DNA of 64,000 bases from Neorhizobium galegae (GTDB taxonomy: Bacteria > Pseudomonadota > Alphaproteobacteria > Rhizobiales > Rhizobiaceae), in assembly GCF_017877135.1 (NCBI RefSeq), contig NZ_JAGIPH010000003.1, forward strand, positions 434,001-498,000, given 5' to 3'. The first letter of the stretch is position 1, and the number at the start of each line of letters is the position of its first letter. A model generated the notes under the pieces. That model was not told the origin of the DNA. It made no database searches and saw nothing but the letters and a program-made list of their open reading frames with translations. Shown piece by piece: positions 1 through 8,678 of the stretch. Both the position numbers and the translations under genes were made by a program.

Positions 1-975
1 CCCGAAATGGGTGACGAGATTGACCGGATCGACCACGTTGCCGAGCGACTTCGACATCTTCTCGCCCTTGTTGAGCAGGAAGCCGTGGGCATAGACGCGC
101 TTTGGCAGCGGCAGTCCGGCCGACATCAGGAAAGCCGGCCAGTAGACGGCGTGGAAGCGGATGATGTCCTTGCCGATGATATGAGCATCCGCCGGCCAGT
201 ATTTCGCCCGCGCCCCGTTCTCGTCTTCGACATAGCCGGTGGCGGTGATGTAATTGGTCAGTGCATCGACCCAGACATACATCACGTGCTTGTCGTCGCC
301 GGGCACCTTGATGCCCCAGTCGAAGGTGGTGCGCGAAATCGAGAGATCTTTCAGGCCCGACTTCACGAAGGAGATAACTTCGTTGCGGCGTTCGTTCGGG
401 CCGATAAAGTCCGGCTTGTCCTCGTAAAGCTTCAGGAGCCGCTCTTCATAGGCGGAGAGCTTGAAGAAATAGCTTTCCTCTTCCACCCATTCGACCGGCG
501 TGCCCTGGGGACCGTAACGCACGCCATCGGCCCGCAGCTCGGTTTCCTCTTCCTGGTAATAGGCTTCGTCGCGCACGGAATACCAGCCAGCATAGCCACC
601 CTTGTAGATGTCGCCGTTCTTCTCCATGCGGCGCCACACCTCCTGCACCGTCGCGTGGTGGCGCTTTTCGGTGGTGCGGATAAAATCATCGTTCGATGCA
701 TTCAAAAGCTTGCCCATCTCACGGAATTCGTTGGAATTCCGCTCCGCAAGCGCCTCGGGCGAAATGCCTTCGGCACGCGCCGTCTGCTGCATCTTCTGGC
801 CGTGTTCGTCGGTGCCGGTGAGGAAGAAGACATCCTTGCCGTCCAGCCGCTGGAAGCGCGCCATGGCATCCGTCGCGATCAGCTCGTAGGCGTGGCCGAT
901 ATGCGGCTTGCCGTTCGGATAAGAGATGGCAGTGGTGATGTAATAGGGCGTTTTGGAATACATTTCGGCCAGCAT
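1..975 (-). CDS. metG: Methionyl-tRNA synthetase (5' part; gene runs off the left edge)
   Basis: Class I aminoacyl-tRNA synthetase that charges tRNA-Met in the cytoplasm. Only the first 325 codons lie in the window; the anticodon-binding domain is beyond base 1. The nucleotide-binding HIGH signature (PHIGHAYE) is encoded around 890-905 and the KMSKS loop at 46-60, so the whole catalytic domain is present. The ATG at 975 gives [16 protein letters not shown]; an in-frame ATG at 963 is an equally possible start. It is the last visible gene of the minus-strand series rlpA-dac-tmk-holB-metG and begins 88 bp after the holB stop codon. Identity is secure because of the two signature motifs. Confidence 0.95.
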   Translation of the reverse strand, partial: MLAEMYSKTPYYITTAISYPNGKPHIGHAYELIATDAMARFQRLDGKDVFFLTGTDEHGQKMQQTARAEGISPEALAERNSNEFREMGKLLNASNDDFIRTTEKRHHATVQEVWRRMEKNGDIYKGGYAGWYSVRDEAYYQEEETELRADGVRYGPQGTPVEWVEEESYFFKLSAYEERLLKLYEDKPDFIGPNERRNEVISFVKSGLKDLSISRTTFDWGIKVPGDDKHVMYVWVDALTNYITATGYVEDENGARAKYWPADAHIIGKDIIRFHAVYWPAFLMSAGLPLPKRVYAHGFLLNKGEKMSKSLGNVVDPVNLVTHFG

Positions 976-1063
976 TCGTGAATTTCTCTGGCCCGCGTCT
1001 TAACCCATGTTTCGCCGATGCGAAACAGCAAGTTTCCAATCGGCAGCGCAAGCAACGGCCGGG

Positions 1064-2092
1064 CTACTGCGCCACATCCTCCAGAAGCGAAATGATCGTC
1101 TGCTTGCGATCGAGATTATAGGCCTGCGAAATGGTCATCCGCTCGGCAATGGCGGAGGACAGGCGCGAGGCGCGGTCTGCGCCGGCGAGATCCCCCGCAT
1201 AAGCCGCCGTACGCGCCCGGGCGACCAGGCTTTCACGCAGATGCTCCAGGAAGAAGCCGAAGATCACGTCATTGTCCTTGGCCGACAGCACATCGGCCAG
1301 CCGGTGCATCGCCTTGCGGGCGGCCGGGCCCGACGATGCAGTCACCTCGGCAAAGGCGGCGATGATATCGATGCCGCCATAGTTCATGAGTTTGAGCGCC
1401 TGCGACACGCTGCCGTTCGATGCCGCGAGCACCTCCTGTGCCATGCGCCCGCCATCGAGCGTAATGCCGAGCGACGATAGTGCCTGCGTCAGATCCGCCT
1501 CGCCGAGAGGCTGAAGCTTCAGCGGCAGGCAGCGGGAGCGGATGGTGGGCAGAAGCTTGCCGGGCGCGTGGCTGAGCACCAGGAACAGTGCCCGCTTCGG
1601 CGGCTCCTCAAGGATTTTCAGGATGGCATTGGCGGCATTGCGGTTAAGATCGTCAGCCGGGTCGATGATGACGATGCGCCAGTTGCCGGTGCCCGATGTC
1701 TGCGAGAAGAAGTGTCCTGCCCGGCGCACCTCGTCCACGGTGATCGCGGTTTTCGCCTTGCCGGTCTTTTCGTCCACCGGCCGCGTCAGGTGCAGAAGAT
1801 TGTGCGATGCGCCGGAGGTAATCTGGCGGCTGACCGGCGAAGCCGGGTCCGGATCCGCCAGAAATCGCGGTGCCGTTTCGGGATCGGGATGAGAGAGAAC
1901 ATGGTTTGCAAAGCGGAAGGCCAGCGTCGCCTTGCCGATGCCTTCCGGCCCCTCGACAAGAATGGCATGGTGGCTGCGGCCCGAGCGGTAAAAACCCGCC
2001 AGAAAATCCTGCGCCTCGTTATGGCCGAACAGATGGCTGTTGGTCTGCGGAGGGATGGCGCCGTCAAGCACGCCGAAGGGCAGATCGCTCAT
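1064..2092 (-). CDS. holB: DNA polymerase III delta' subunit
   Basis: Subunit of the replicative clamp loader, 342 aa. An AAA+ P-loop-like segment (GPEGIGKATLAF) lies near residue 50 and the SRC motif (TIRSRCLPLKL) near the middle, as in clamp-loader delta'/gamma proteins. The frame stays open upstream of 2092, but the ATG at 2092 overlaps the tmk stop codon as ATGA, which is the usual translational coupling of this pair in rhizobia, and the protein then starts MSDLPFGVLD. Neighbours are tmk (4-bp overlap) and metG. The delta' family assignment rests on the SRC motif, the clamp-loader layout and the conserved tmk-holB gene order. Confidence 0.93.
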   Translation of the reverse strand: MSDLPFGVLDGAIPPQTNSHLFGHNEAQDFLAGFYRSGRSHHAILVEGPEGIGKATLAFRFANHVLSHPDPETAPRFLADPDPASPVSRQITSGASHNLLHLTRPVDEKTGKAKTAITVDEVRRAGHFFSQTSGTGNWRIVIIDPADDLNRNAANAILKILEEPPKRALFLVLSHAPGKLLPTIRSRCLPLKLQPLGEADLTQALSSLGITLDGGRMAQEVLAASNGSVSQALKLMNYGGIDIIAAFAEVTASSGPAARKAMHRLADVLSAKDNDVIFGFFLEHLRESLVARARTAAYAGDLAGADRASRLSSAIAERMTISQAYNLDRKQTIISLLEDVAQ

Positions 2093-2847
2093 GTCAGGCT
2101 CTCCGCGCCAGAATTGGAATTGGTGGCGCCCACGGCCTTCGTCTCGCCATCCAGCCATTGCCGCACGATCGCATGAATGTCGCGCGCGATCTCGTCCTCG
2201 TCGCGTGCGGCATTGACCACACGGCATCGGCCAGGCTCTTGCGCTGCAATATCGAGAAAAGCGCGGCGGCGCATTTCATGCACGTCGATCTCTTCCCTTT
2301 CAAACCGGTCCGGTGCGTCGGTGGAGCCCTGATCGGCGCTGCGCTTGCGCGCCCGTGCGAGCCCCTGTTCGGCCGGAAGGTCGAGAATGATGGTGAGATC
2401 CGGGCGCACGCCATCGATCGCCACGCGCTCCAGCCGGTCGATGAAGCGCTCCTCCAGATTGCCGGTAATCCCCTGATAGACACGCGAGGAATCGATGAAA
2501 CGGTCGCAGAGCACCACCCTGCCCTTTTCCAGTGCCGGCCGGATCAGCGCCGTCACGTGGTCATTGCGGGCAGCCGCAAACAGCATGGCTTCCATCCGCA
2601 CGCCGAAGGGTTCGGCCGCGCCGGAGAGAATAACATGGCGGACCGATTCGGCACCGCGGGATCCTCCCGGCTCGCGGGTCACCACCACATCATGGCCCTC
2701 TGCCCGCAAAGCATCGCCCAGCCGGCGGATCTGGGTGGATTTACCTGCCCCTTCCCCGCCTTCAAAACTTACGAACAATCCCCGGATTTCCGTCACTCTG
2801 CCGCCGCTCTCACGCTGTCTGGTGACTTCCCTTAGCGCATTGTGCAC
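2089..2847 (-). CDS. tmk: Thymidylate kinase
   Basis: Phosphorylates dTMP to dTDP using ATP. The P-loop GGEGAGKST is near the N-terminus, followed by the TREPGG segment and the nucleotide-binding DRFIDSS motif; a basic LID region (RARKRSADQ) follows. The frame from the GTG at 2847 gives 252 aa, with an N-terminal extension of 17 residues; the GTG at 2796 (protein VTEIRGLFVSFEGG) matches the usual length better and is a serious alternative start. It lies 22 bp after the carboxypeptidase gene and overlaps holB by 4 bp, so the three genes are probably one transcript. Confidence 0.94.
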   Translation of the reverse strand: MHNALREVTRQRESGGRVTEIRGLFVSFEGGEGAGKSTQIRRLGDALRAEGHDVVVTREPGGSRGAESVRHVILSGAAEPFGVRMEAMLFAAARNDHVTALIRPALEKGRVVLCDRFIDSSRVYQGITGNLEERFIDRLERVAIDGVRPDLTIILDLPAEQGLARARKRSADQGSTDAPDRFEREEIDVHEMRRRAFLDIAAQEPGRCRVVNAARDEDEIARDIHAIVRQWLDGETKAVGATNSNSGAESLT

Positions 2848-2869
2848 GCTTGCGAAACAGCAGCCCGTT

Positions 2870-4069
2870 TTAGAGCCAGAACAGCAGAAGCTCCATCAGC
2901 GCATCGGTAGCCTTCGAGACAAGCGAACCGGAGGCGACGGCCGAGGCGGCATAAAGTGGCACCTCCTTCAGCGGCCGTTCCCCCTCGAAGACTTTGAGGA
3001 CGCCGACCTCCTGCCCTTCGCTGACCGGTGCTTTGAGCGGCCAGCGGTAGACGATGCGGCCGGAAAGCCGCGGCGCATCGCGGCTTGGAATGTAGACCTC
3101 GATCGGCCCCTTTGCCGAGAGGTTCACGGAGTGATGGTCGCCGCCATAGACCGTCGCCTGGCCGACGGTTTCACCTTCGGCAAAAAGCACGCGCGTGGTG
3201 AAGGAGGAAAGCCCCCATTCAAGCACGCGACGCGCTTCGTCCAGACGATCCTTGTCGCTCGAAAGACCGGCGAGCGCCAGAAACAGCCGGGTGCCATCCC
3301 GCTCGATGGAAGCAACGCCGGCAAAGCCTGCGCCTTCGGCATAGCCTGCCCCCAACCCGTCAATGCCCATGCCAAGCGACAGGAACGGGTTCTTGTTGCG
3401 CTGGAAGATCTTGTTCCACTCGAAATCCGGCTGGGCGTAGAGGGGATAAAATTGCGGATAGGTGCGGCGGATATGGCGGGCAAGCTCGACCAGGTCGCGC
3501 ACCGTCGTGCGGCTTTCGCCCTCCGGCAGACCGGTTGCATTGGCATAGAGACTGCGCGACAGGCCAAGATCGCGGGCGCGGGCCGTCATGCGCGCGGCAA
3601 AGCCCTGCTCCGATCCGCTCACACCCTCGGCAATGATGATGCAGGCATCGTTGGCATTGTGGATGATGACGCCCTTGATGAGGTCTTCCAGCCGGATTTC
3701 GGAGCGAAGGGCCGCAAACATCGTGGTGGTGCCGGAGGGCGCGCCGCCGGTGCGCCAGGCGTTTTCCGAGACCCGATAGGTCGTATCAAGCGTCACCTCG
3801 CCCTGCGCCAGCGCCTCGAAGACGAGGTCCATCGTCATCAGCTTGGCAAGCGAGGCGGGTGGAAAGGCCTGGTTTTCATTCTGCGCCAGAAGCACGGTGC
3901 CGGATCGCTCCTCCACCATGTAGATCTGTTTGGACTTCAGGCCCGGCAGCCGAGTCTCATCCGCCGCCTGCGCCGTCGGGACGCAGGCAAGCGCGGCCGC
4001 CGCAAAGGCTGCAACCAGGACGAAGGACGTGGAAAAGGCAAAGCGCATCGGCAAACTCATCAACCGCAT
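2870..4069 (-). CDS. D-alanyl-D-alanine carboxypeptidase family protein (PBP5/6-like), atypical active-site motifs
   Basis: Member of the S11 serine peptidase family that trims peptidoglycan pentapeptides in the periplasm. A signal peptide ends near the AQA|AD site. Numbering from the ATG at 4069, the SxxK nucleophile motif is intact (S73-L-A-K76), but the SxN motif reads N138-A-N140 and the KTG motif reads G240-A-G242. The C-terminal beta domain of PBP5 type (PIEVYIPSRDAP, GRIVYRWPLKAP) and a hydrophobic tail (LMELLLFWL) follow. Start alternatives are a TTG at 4105 and ATGs at 4060 and 4048. It sits between rlpA and tmk. The fold assignment is firm; whether it keeps carboxypeptidase activity is open because two of three catalytic motifs differ. 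Confidence 0.85.
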   Translation of the reverse strand: MRLMSLPMRFAFSTSFVLVAAFAAAALACVPTAQAADETRLPGLKSKQIYMVEERSGTVLLAQNENQAFPPASLAKLMTMDLVFEALAQGEVTLDTTYRVSENAWRTGGAPSGTTTMFAALRSEIRLEDLIKGVIIHNANDACIIIAEGVSGSEQGFAARMTARARDLGLSRSLYANATGLPEGESRTTVRDLVELARHIRRTYPQFYPLYAQPDFEWNKIFQRNKNPFLSLGMGIDGLGAGYAEGAGFAGVASIERDGTRLFLALAGLSSDKDRLDEARRVLEWGLSSFTTRVLFAEGETVGQATVYGGDHHSVNLSAKGPIEVYIPSRDAPRLSGRIVYRWPLKAPVSEGQEVGVLKVFEGERPLKEVPLYAASAVASGSLVSKATDALMELLLFWL

Positions 4070-4113
4070 GAGTTCGTGGGTAGCAAGGCCTTCCGGTCGG
4101 CGCAACCGCAGGA

Positions 4114-5370
4114 TCAGGGCCTTGCTGCTTTTTGCGGTACGGCAGGCTCGATGCGGCCATCATCCCGCAGGATGACATTGCCGAAAATCACCTGCGGCTG
4201 GGCCGCCGTATGCACTGGCGCCGCATAGGCGGTCTGCGTGGAAGGCGCCGACGCCTGGCGGATGGGTTTGCGAACCGGCGCTTCCATCGGCGGCATCACG
4301 GGACGCGCCTGCGCAACCGGCTGGACCGCGACGGGCTTTGCGGAAACGGCAGGCTGCTTCTGCACGACGGGGCGCGCCTCAACCGGCTTTGCGACGGCAG
4401 CGGGGAGCGAGGCTACCGCATAGGACTGGCCGGCCTTTGCCGCCGGCTTCGCCTCAGCCGTGCGGCCTTCGGAAGCGTGCGCCGTGCCCGGACGGTTGTA
4501 GGGCGCGGGCGCGCTTTGCGGCAGACCGGATGCGGTGAGAGGCGCAGCCTCATAGGTGCGGGCGACTGCCGCAAAGGCCGAACCCTGGCGCTTGGGGGAA
4601 CCGCTGGTGGGCGTCGAACCGGCATAGGCGGTCGGGCCGCCATTGCCATAGCTCTGCAACTGGTCGCCCAGCGACTGGTTGGAGGCGACCATCACGCCGG
4701 AGGCGACCTGGCCATCCGGATGAATGCCCGGCATCCGATCGCCCTTGCGGATATAGGAGGCCATCAGGAACGGCATGTCGCGGCCGTCCATCCGCGCGCG
4801 GCCGACATATTGCACGTTCACATGCGCGGTGCCGGTACGCTTGAAATCGAGGAGATCGGCCGCCTTGCTGGAGACGTCGATCAGACGGCCGGGATGGAAC
4901 GGCCCGCGATCATTGACACGCACGATGACGGAGGAGCCGGTATCGGTATTGGTGACGCGCGCATAGCTCGGCAGCGGAAAGGTCGGGTGGGCAGCGGAAA
5001 TGCTTTCGGTGTCATACACTTCGCCATTGGCGGTGACACGACCATGGAAGGCCGATCCGTACCAGGATGCCAGACCCGACCTGTTATAGTTCGGGTCTTC
5101 CTTCGGCACGTAGACCTTGCCCTTCACCTCATAGGGATTTCCAACGAGAAAGCGTCCGCCGCCCTTCGGCACGGGCTGGCCTTCCGCCACGACGCGCGGG
5201 CTTGCCTTCACGCCGTACTCGCTCTCGGAAAAATATTCCTTGCTCTTCGGTTTGTTCTTCTTGGCGACGGTCGTCGATGGTGTCGCCGCACAGGACGCCA
5301 TGCCGACGCAGACGAGGGTAATCCCCAGCCAACGCGCCCCCAGATGAAGTTTGCCACTCTCAGACGTCAA
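4114..5370 (-). CDS. rlpA: RlpA-like septal ring lipoprotein (DPBB domain)
   Basis: Family of lytic transglycosylases that act on peptidoglycan lacking stem peptides, usually at the division septum. The protein (418 aa from the TTG at 5370) has a lipoprotein signal with a lipobox ending in Cys27 (VCVGMASC), then a double-psi beta-barrel domain at about residues 97-190 with the conserved SGLASWYG, VNDRGPF and IDVSSKAA segments. The last 200 residues are Ala/Pro/Val rich and of low complexity; I see no SPOR domain. The frame is open back to 5466 (ATGs at 5466 and 5445), but those starts would place about 30 charged residues before the signal sequence; GGGAA precedes the TTG by 7 bases. The start is therefore an inference. 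Confidence 0.85.
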   Translation of the reverse strand: MTSESGKLHLGARWLGITLVCVGMASCAATPSTTVAKKNKPKSKEYFSESEYGVKASPRVVAEGQPVPKGGGRFLVGNPYEVKGKVYVPKEDPNYNRSGLASWYGSAFHGRVTANGEVYDTESISAAHPTFPLPSYARVTNTDTGSSVIVRVNDRGPFHPGRLIDVSSKAADLLDFKRTGTAHVNVQYVGRARMDGRDMPFLMASYIRKGDRMPGIHPDGQVASGVMVASNQSLGDQLQSYGNGGPTAYAGSTPTSGSPKRQGSAFAAVARTYEAAPLTASGLPQSAPAPYNRPGTAHASEGRTAEAKPAAKAGQSYAVASLPAAVAKPVEARPVVQKQPAVSAKPVAVQPVAQARPVMPPMEAPVRKPIRQASAPSTQTAYAAPVHTAAQPQVIFGNVILRDDGRIEPAVPQKAARP

Positions 5371-5543
5371 AATATCGTTCCCATGCCGCTTGGGGATAAC
5401 GCCCGGGTCCTCGTCCTGGCTTCTCCCGCGCCCTCTGCTCCGCATGGTTAACGGCTTCGGGCTCACAGGCCTGCAGTTTTGCCCGCAACATGGCCAAAAT
5501 GCGATCCAAAACCGTGGATAGTTAGAATTACAATGACTTATGG

Positions 5544-5558
5544 TTAACCAATCGCTAA
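5544..5558. promoter_or_regulatory. Possible CtrA half-site pair
   Basis: TTAACCAATCGCTAA lies between the divergent rlpA-like and VanZ-like genes. It matches the alphaproteobacterial CtrA consensus TTAA-N7-TTAA with one mismatch in the second half, and reads ATGGTTAACC on the left. Control of a septal-ring protein by CtrA would make sense, but such short AT-rich matches are easily found by chance. Confidence 0.25.
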
Positions 5559-5685
5559 AATCCCCAGGCGCCAGACGGCCCGAAAAGCGGCTGTTCTTCT
5601 CCGAATCCCGAAATAACGCGAAGGGTCCTCGAGATCACGAGTTCTTGGTTTGCCGTCGTCTCCGGCCGCCGCCTATCGTGACGGA

Positions 5686-6069
5686 ATGATGACATCCCGC
5701 CTCCTGAAGTTTCTTGCGTGGTCCTCGCTTGCCGCAATCATATTCGTCACCGTGTCGCCGATCGGCCTTCGCCCGCATGATCCGCTTCCTGTCGACATCG
5801 ACCGGGCGCTTGCCTTTGCGGTGATGGCCTTCCTGTTTGTCAGCGCCTACCCGAAGAAGGCCTGGATGCTCCTGGTCGTGCTGGCGCTTGGCGCCGGCGC
5901 AATCGAGGCGCTGCAGCTCATTTCGCCGACACGTCACGCCCAGTTGCCCGATGCCTGCGTCAAGGCAGGCGGCGCCGTGGCGGGCAGCCTTGCCGCCATC
6001 GCGATCGGCTGGCTGCGCGCAAAATGGGCTGACAGCCCTGCCCGACTGGCGCGGCGAAGCGCCGGCTAG
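5686..6069 (+). CDS. VanZ-like small membrane protein
   Basis: 127 aa, three to four hydrophobic segments (FLAWSSLAAIIFVTVSPIGL, ALAFAVMAFLFVSA, WMLLVVLALGAGAIEALQL, AGSLAAIAIGWL). The SPIGLRP and EALQLISPTRHAQLPD segments resemble the VanZ-like family, whose members are integral membrane proteins of unclear role outside glycopeptide resistance. Two ATGs in tandem (5686 and 5689) can start it; the frame opens at 5650. It is divergent from the rlpA-like gene and convergent with the flippase gene. No function should be inferred beyond the family label. Confidence 0.7.
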   Translation: MMTSRLLKFLAWSSLAAIIFVTVSPIGLRPHDPLPVDIDRALAFAVMAFLFVSAYPKKAWMLLVVLALGAGAIEALQLISPTRHAQLPDACVKAGGAVAGSLAAIAIGWLRAKWADSPARLARRSAG

Positions 6070-6106
6070 GACAATCGTCCGGGTCGCAGAGGTCGAGTGT
6101 CGCCGC

Positions 6107-7540
6107 TCAGGTTCGACGCACGAGTTCGAGGATCAGCCGGCGCTGCGTGAGCGCCAGAAGCACTCCATAAACGGCGCCACCGGCTGCAACGCCGAGGGCC
6201 AATTGCAGCAGCGGCCGATCGAGCCCGAACGCGCCGCTTTCCAGCAGGAACCTCACGGCAACCGCCATTACTGCGGCAAGGCCGAGCGGCAGCAGCGTAT
6301 CGCGCATGCCCTGCGCCAGCGGCAGGCGCGCCACCTTCAGCACCACCGCCAGATAGGCGAGAAGCACGCCGACATTGGCAATGCAGACGGCAAGGCAAAG
6401 CCCGACAAGCCCATCGACCGATGCGCCGATGACCATGGCGCTGACCACGGTGATTGCCCGGCCAAGGCCGAACCACCAGAGCACCGAGGCATGACCGGTA
6501 GCCTTCAGATAGGGAATGAAGCTGCCGCAGGGCGACATGATGCCCTTGGAGACCGCCAGAAGCCCGAGGACCGGAGCGGCAAACAGCCATTTTTCGCCAA
6601 AAACCACTGCCATCGCCGGTTCCGCCACGGCCCAGATGCCGAAGAGAAGCGGCGCCAGGAGAAGCGTCGTGGCACGCGTGGTGCGCGACAGGATTTCTGA
6701 CTGGCGCAGCGTATCGTCATTCATCCGGCTGAACGAGGGAAACAGCACGCTCATCAGGCCCGTGAGGACGATCTGGTTGGGCAGGTCGGAGAGGCGGTTG
6801 GTCAGGTTGAACGTGCCCGCGTCCGGCAGGCCGAGCATCCGCGTAATGACGATGATCGGTGACTGGAAGGAGAGAAAATTGACGAAATCGGCCCCCACCA
6901 GTCGCATGCCGTAGCTCGCATGGCGCTTCAGCTCATGGGCGGCAAACTGCAGGCGCGGCCAATAGGCCGCCGCGATGAAGAGGCCGACGAACCGCAGCAC
7001 GGCGCTGACATAAAGCTGCGCGATGAGCGCCCAGATGCCATATCCACCGAGAACGACGGCAATGGCGGCCAAGGCGCCGATCGCTTCGGCAACCACCGTG
7101 ACAAAGGCCTCCCGGTCGAATGCCATGCGCCGCGCCAGAAGCGAGCTTGGCACATCCGGCACGAGATAGAGCACGAAAAGCGGCGAAAACACCTGGAGGA
7201 GCCAGCTCGCTTCCGGCGCGCCGAGAAGATCGGCCAGTGGATCAGCAAAGACATAGACCGCGCAGCCGAGAAAAACCGACATGGCGAAATTCGTCCAGAA
7301 GACGGTGTTATCGCTGACGGCATCTTCCCGCGCATCGCGAATGAGGCCCGCCGTCAGCCCCGCGCCTGCAAACATCAGGAGAAAGGTGATGACGATCATC
7401 CCGCTTGCCACCATGCCCAATTCGGAGGGCGACAGGTAGCGCGCGAGGATCGGCACGCTCACGAATTTCAGGGTGAATATGGCAATCTTGGATGAAATGC
7501 TCCACGCAACGCCTGTGATCGTCCTTCGTTGCGACGCCAT
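6107..7540 (-). CDS. Polysaccharide (lipopolysaccharide) flippase, MOP/PST family (Wzx/WzxC-like)
   Basis: 477-aa integral membrane protein with about 12-14 hydrophobic segments. The N-terminus (TGVAWSISSKIAIFTLKFVSVPILARYLSPSE without break) has the typical start of the polysaccharide-transport family: a short basic tail, a first helix, then the ARYLSPSELG motif. It would flip lipid-linked sugar units across the inner membrane. It stands alone here, with no glycosyltransferases beside it, so its substrate cannot be read from context. The ATG at 7540 is the natural start, and the gene is convergent with the VanZ-like gene at a distance of 37 bp. Confidence 0.85.
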   Translation of the reverse strand: MASQRRTITGVAWSISSKIAIFTLKFVSVPILARYLSPSELGMVASGMIVITFLLMFAGAGLTAGLIRDAREDAVSDNTVFWTNFAMSVFLGCAVYVFADPLADLLGAPEASWLLQVFSPLFVLYLVPDVPSSLLARRMAFDREAFVTVVAEAIGALAAIAVVLGGYGIWALIAQLYVSAVLRFVGLFIAAAYWPRLQFAAHELKRHASYGMRLVGADFVNFLSFQSPIIVITRMLGLPDAGTFNLTNRLSDLPNQIVLTGLMSVLFPSFSRMNDDTLRQSEILSRTTRATTLLLAPLLFGIWAVAEPAMAVVFGEKWLFAAPVLGLLAVSKGIMSPCGSFIPYLKATGHASVLWWFGLGRAITVVSAMVIGASVDGLVGLCLAVCIANVGVLLAYLAVVLKVARLPLAQGMRDTLLPLGLAAVMAVAVRFLLESGAFGLDRPLLQLALGVAAGGAVYGVLLALTQRRLILELVRRT

Positions 7541-7776
7541 TCAACCACTCCATTTCTCTGCCACCACGACATCCGGAACCATCATACTGGCGCCGATGCA
7601 ACCCTATCGAACGGGGATACCATGGCCGATCTAGGGCAGGATTGCTGCAGCGCAAGAGATCATGCTGCGCTTGCGTTATCAAGCGGAAGTCCCGGCTTAT
7701 CCAATCATCTGTTGACGCGCGCCCGAGCCTGGCTATAAACGCGAACGTGTGAGCATCCGTTCGCCCTCATTGCTTT

Positions 7777-7866
7777 GGAAGAGTGTCCGAGTGGTTTAAG
7801 GAACCGGTCTTGAAAACCGGCGTGCGGGAAACCGTACCGTGGGTTCGAATCCCACCTCTTCCGCCA
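7777..7866 (+). tRNA. tRNA-Ser (UGA)
   Basis: 90-nt class II tRNA. The acceptor stem GGAAGAG pairs with CTCTTCC, a long variable arm (GTGCGGGAAACCGTAC) is present, the T arm reads GTGGGTTCGAATCCCAC, and CCA is encoded at 7864-7866. The anticodon stem CCGGT/ACCGG encloses the loop CTTGAAA, giving anticodon TGA at 7811-7813. Confidence 0.97.
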
Positions 7867-7898
7867 GTTTCCCTCCCGCAGCTTAGTCATCGTCCCAA

Positions 7899-7930
7899 CA
7901 AAAAGCCCCTCCCGCGCGATGCGGAAGAGG
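7899..7930 (-). terminator. Rho-independent terminator of the small membrane protein gene
   Basis: On the minus strand a 10-bp stem (CCTCTTCCGC with GCGGGAGGGG, including G-U pairs) and a 5-base loop are followed by CTTTTTG. It lies just after the stop codon of the 7954-8235 gene. Confidence 0.7.
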
Positions 7931-7953
7931 CCTCTTGCGTCGATTGTCGCGGC

Positions 7954-8235
7954 TCAGGGCTGAGCGGGCTGTGCAGGCGTGGCAGGTGCCGGATTGGCGT
8001 CGCTCGTTCCTGCCGCAGGCGTGCCGGCGCCGGGCATCGGCGCTGCGGGCGACTGGCTGGCGGGGGACTGCGTGGTCGACGAGGTCGTTGTGGGATCCGT
8101 CGGCGTGCCGCTTTGCGACCAGAGTAAACCGCCGATCAGAACGATGGCGATAAGGCCGATCCAGACGGCTGTCGATCGGGTTTTGCCGCGTGTCGGCGGA
8201 ATGTCTGGACCGCGGTCGTTGGGGCTGTAAGCCAT
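7954..8235 (-). CDS. Small single-pass membrane protein with Thr/Pro/Ala-rich tail
   Basis: 93 aa, no recognised family. A short polar, arginine-containing N-terminus (MAYSPNDRGPDIPPTRGK) is followed by one transmembrane helix (STAVWIGLIAIVLIGGLLW) and then about 50 residues made almost only of Ser, Thr, Pro, Ala and Gly, presumably outside the membrane. The ATG at 8235 has a very good ribosome-binding site (GGGAGGAGTGACC), which decides the start although the frame is open to 8286. It is followed by its own terminator and lies alone between tRNA-Ser and a 443-bp gene-free stretch. Confidence 0.7.
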   Translation of the reverse strand: MAYSPNDRGPDIPPTRGKTRSTAVWIGLIAIVLIGGLLWSQSGTPTDPTTTSSTTQSPASQSPAAPMPGAGTPAAGTSDANPAPATPAQPAQP

Positions 8236-8678
8236 GGTCACTCCTCCCGTTCCGTCCCGGCATGATGGAAAGGCCGTGACGTTCAAGCGTTAAGATGACG
8301 CATCACCGTCGAGAGCATTGTCCGGAACGATGATGCGCGGTGGTAAACTCCTTCAACCGATCATCACCGCGTTTGGTTCCCTCCGACGCTTTCCGGCATC
8401 ACCCGCCTGAGACCTCCAGGGCAAAAATGTCTGGAACAGATCGCGAGGGTGGCGGTTCGTCCTTTGAACCCGGGCCGTGTCAAGCGGACGTGATGGGGAT
8501 GGAGAACAGGGGTATTTTTCCGCTTTCTTCCTCTGGCCAACGAAATGGCAGGCGAGCTTCCCACCCATCCGGCCCGGGATCACCTTCTTTAAAACCGTGC
8601 GGGTGTCGGCACGCGCGTCGGCAGCGTCAGCGGTCGGCTGTATCACCAACCCGCCCGCCAGGTGCCCATCAAAAGAAA
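8236..8678. other. Gene-free stretch of 443 bp
   Basis: Contains no open frame with a ribosome-binding site and no codon structure I trust; the short frames present are unsupported. It must hold the promoter of the 7954-8235 gene near its left end and the transcription end of the DnaJ-domain gene near its right end. I checked for tRNA-like arms and common riboswitch cores (cobalamin, glycine, SAM, TPP) and saw none. Confidence 0.5.

Noticed and set aside
8236..8678. Short minus-strand frames and a possible riboswitch or small RNA gene
   Set aside because: No ribosome-binding site, no codon bias, and no recognisable riboswitch core or tRNA arms.
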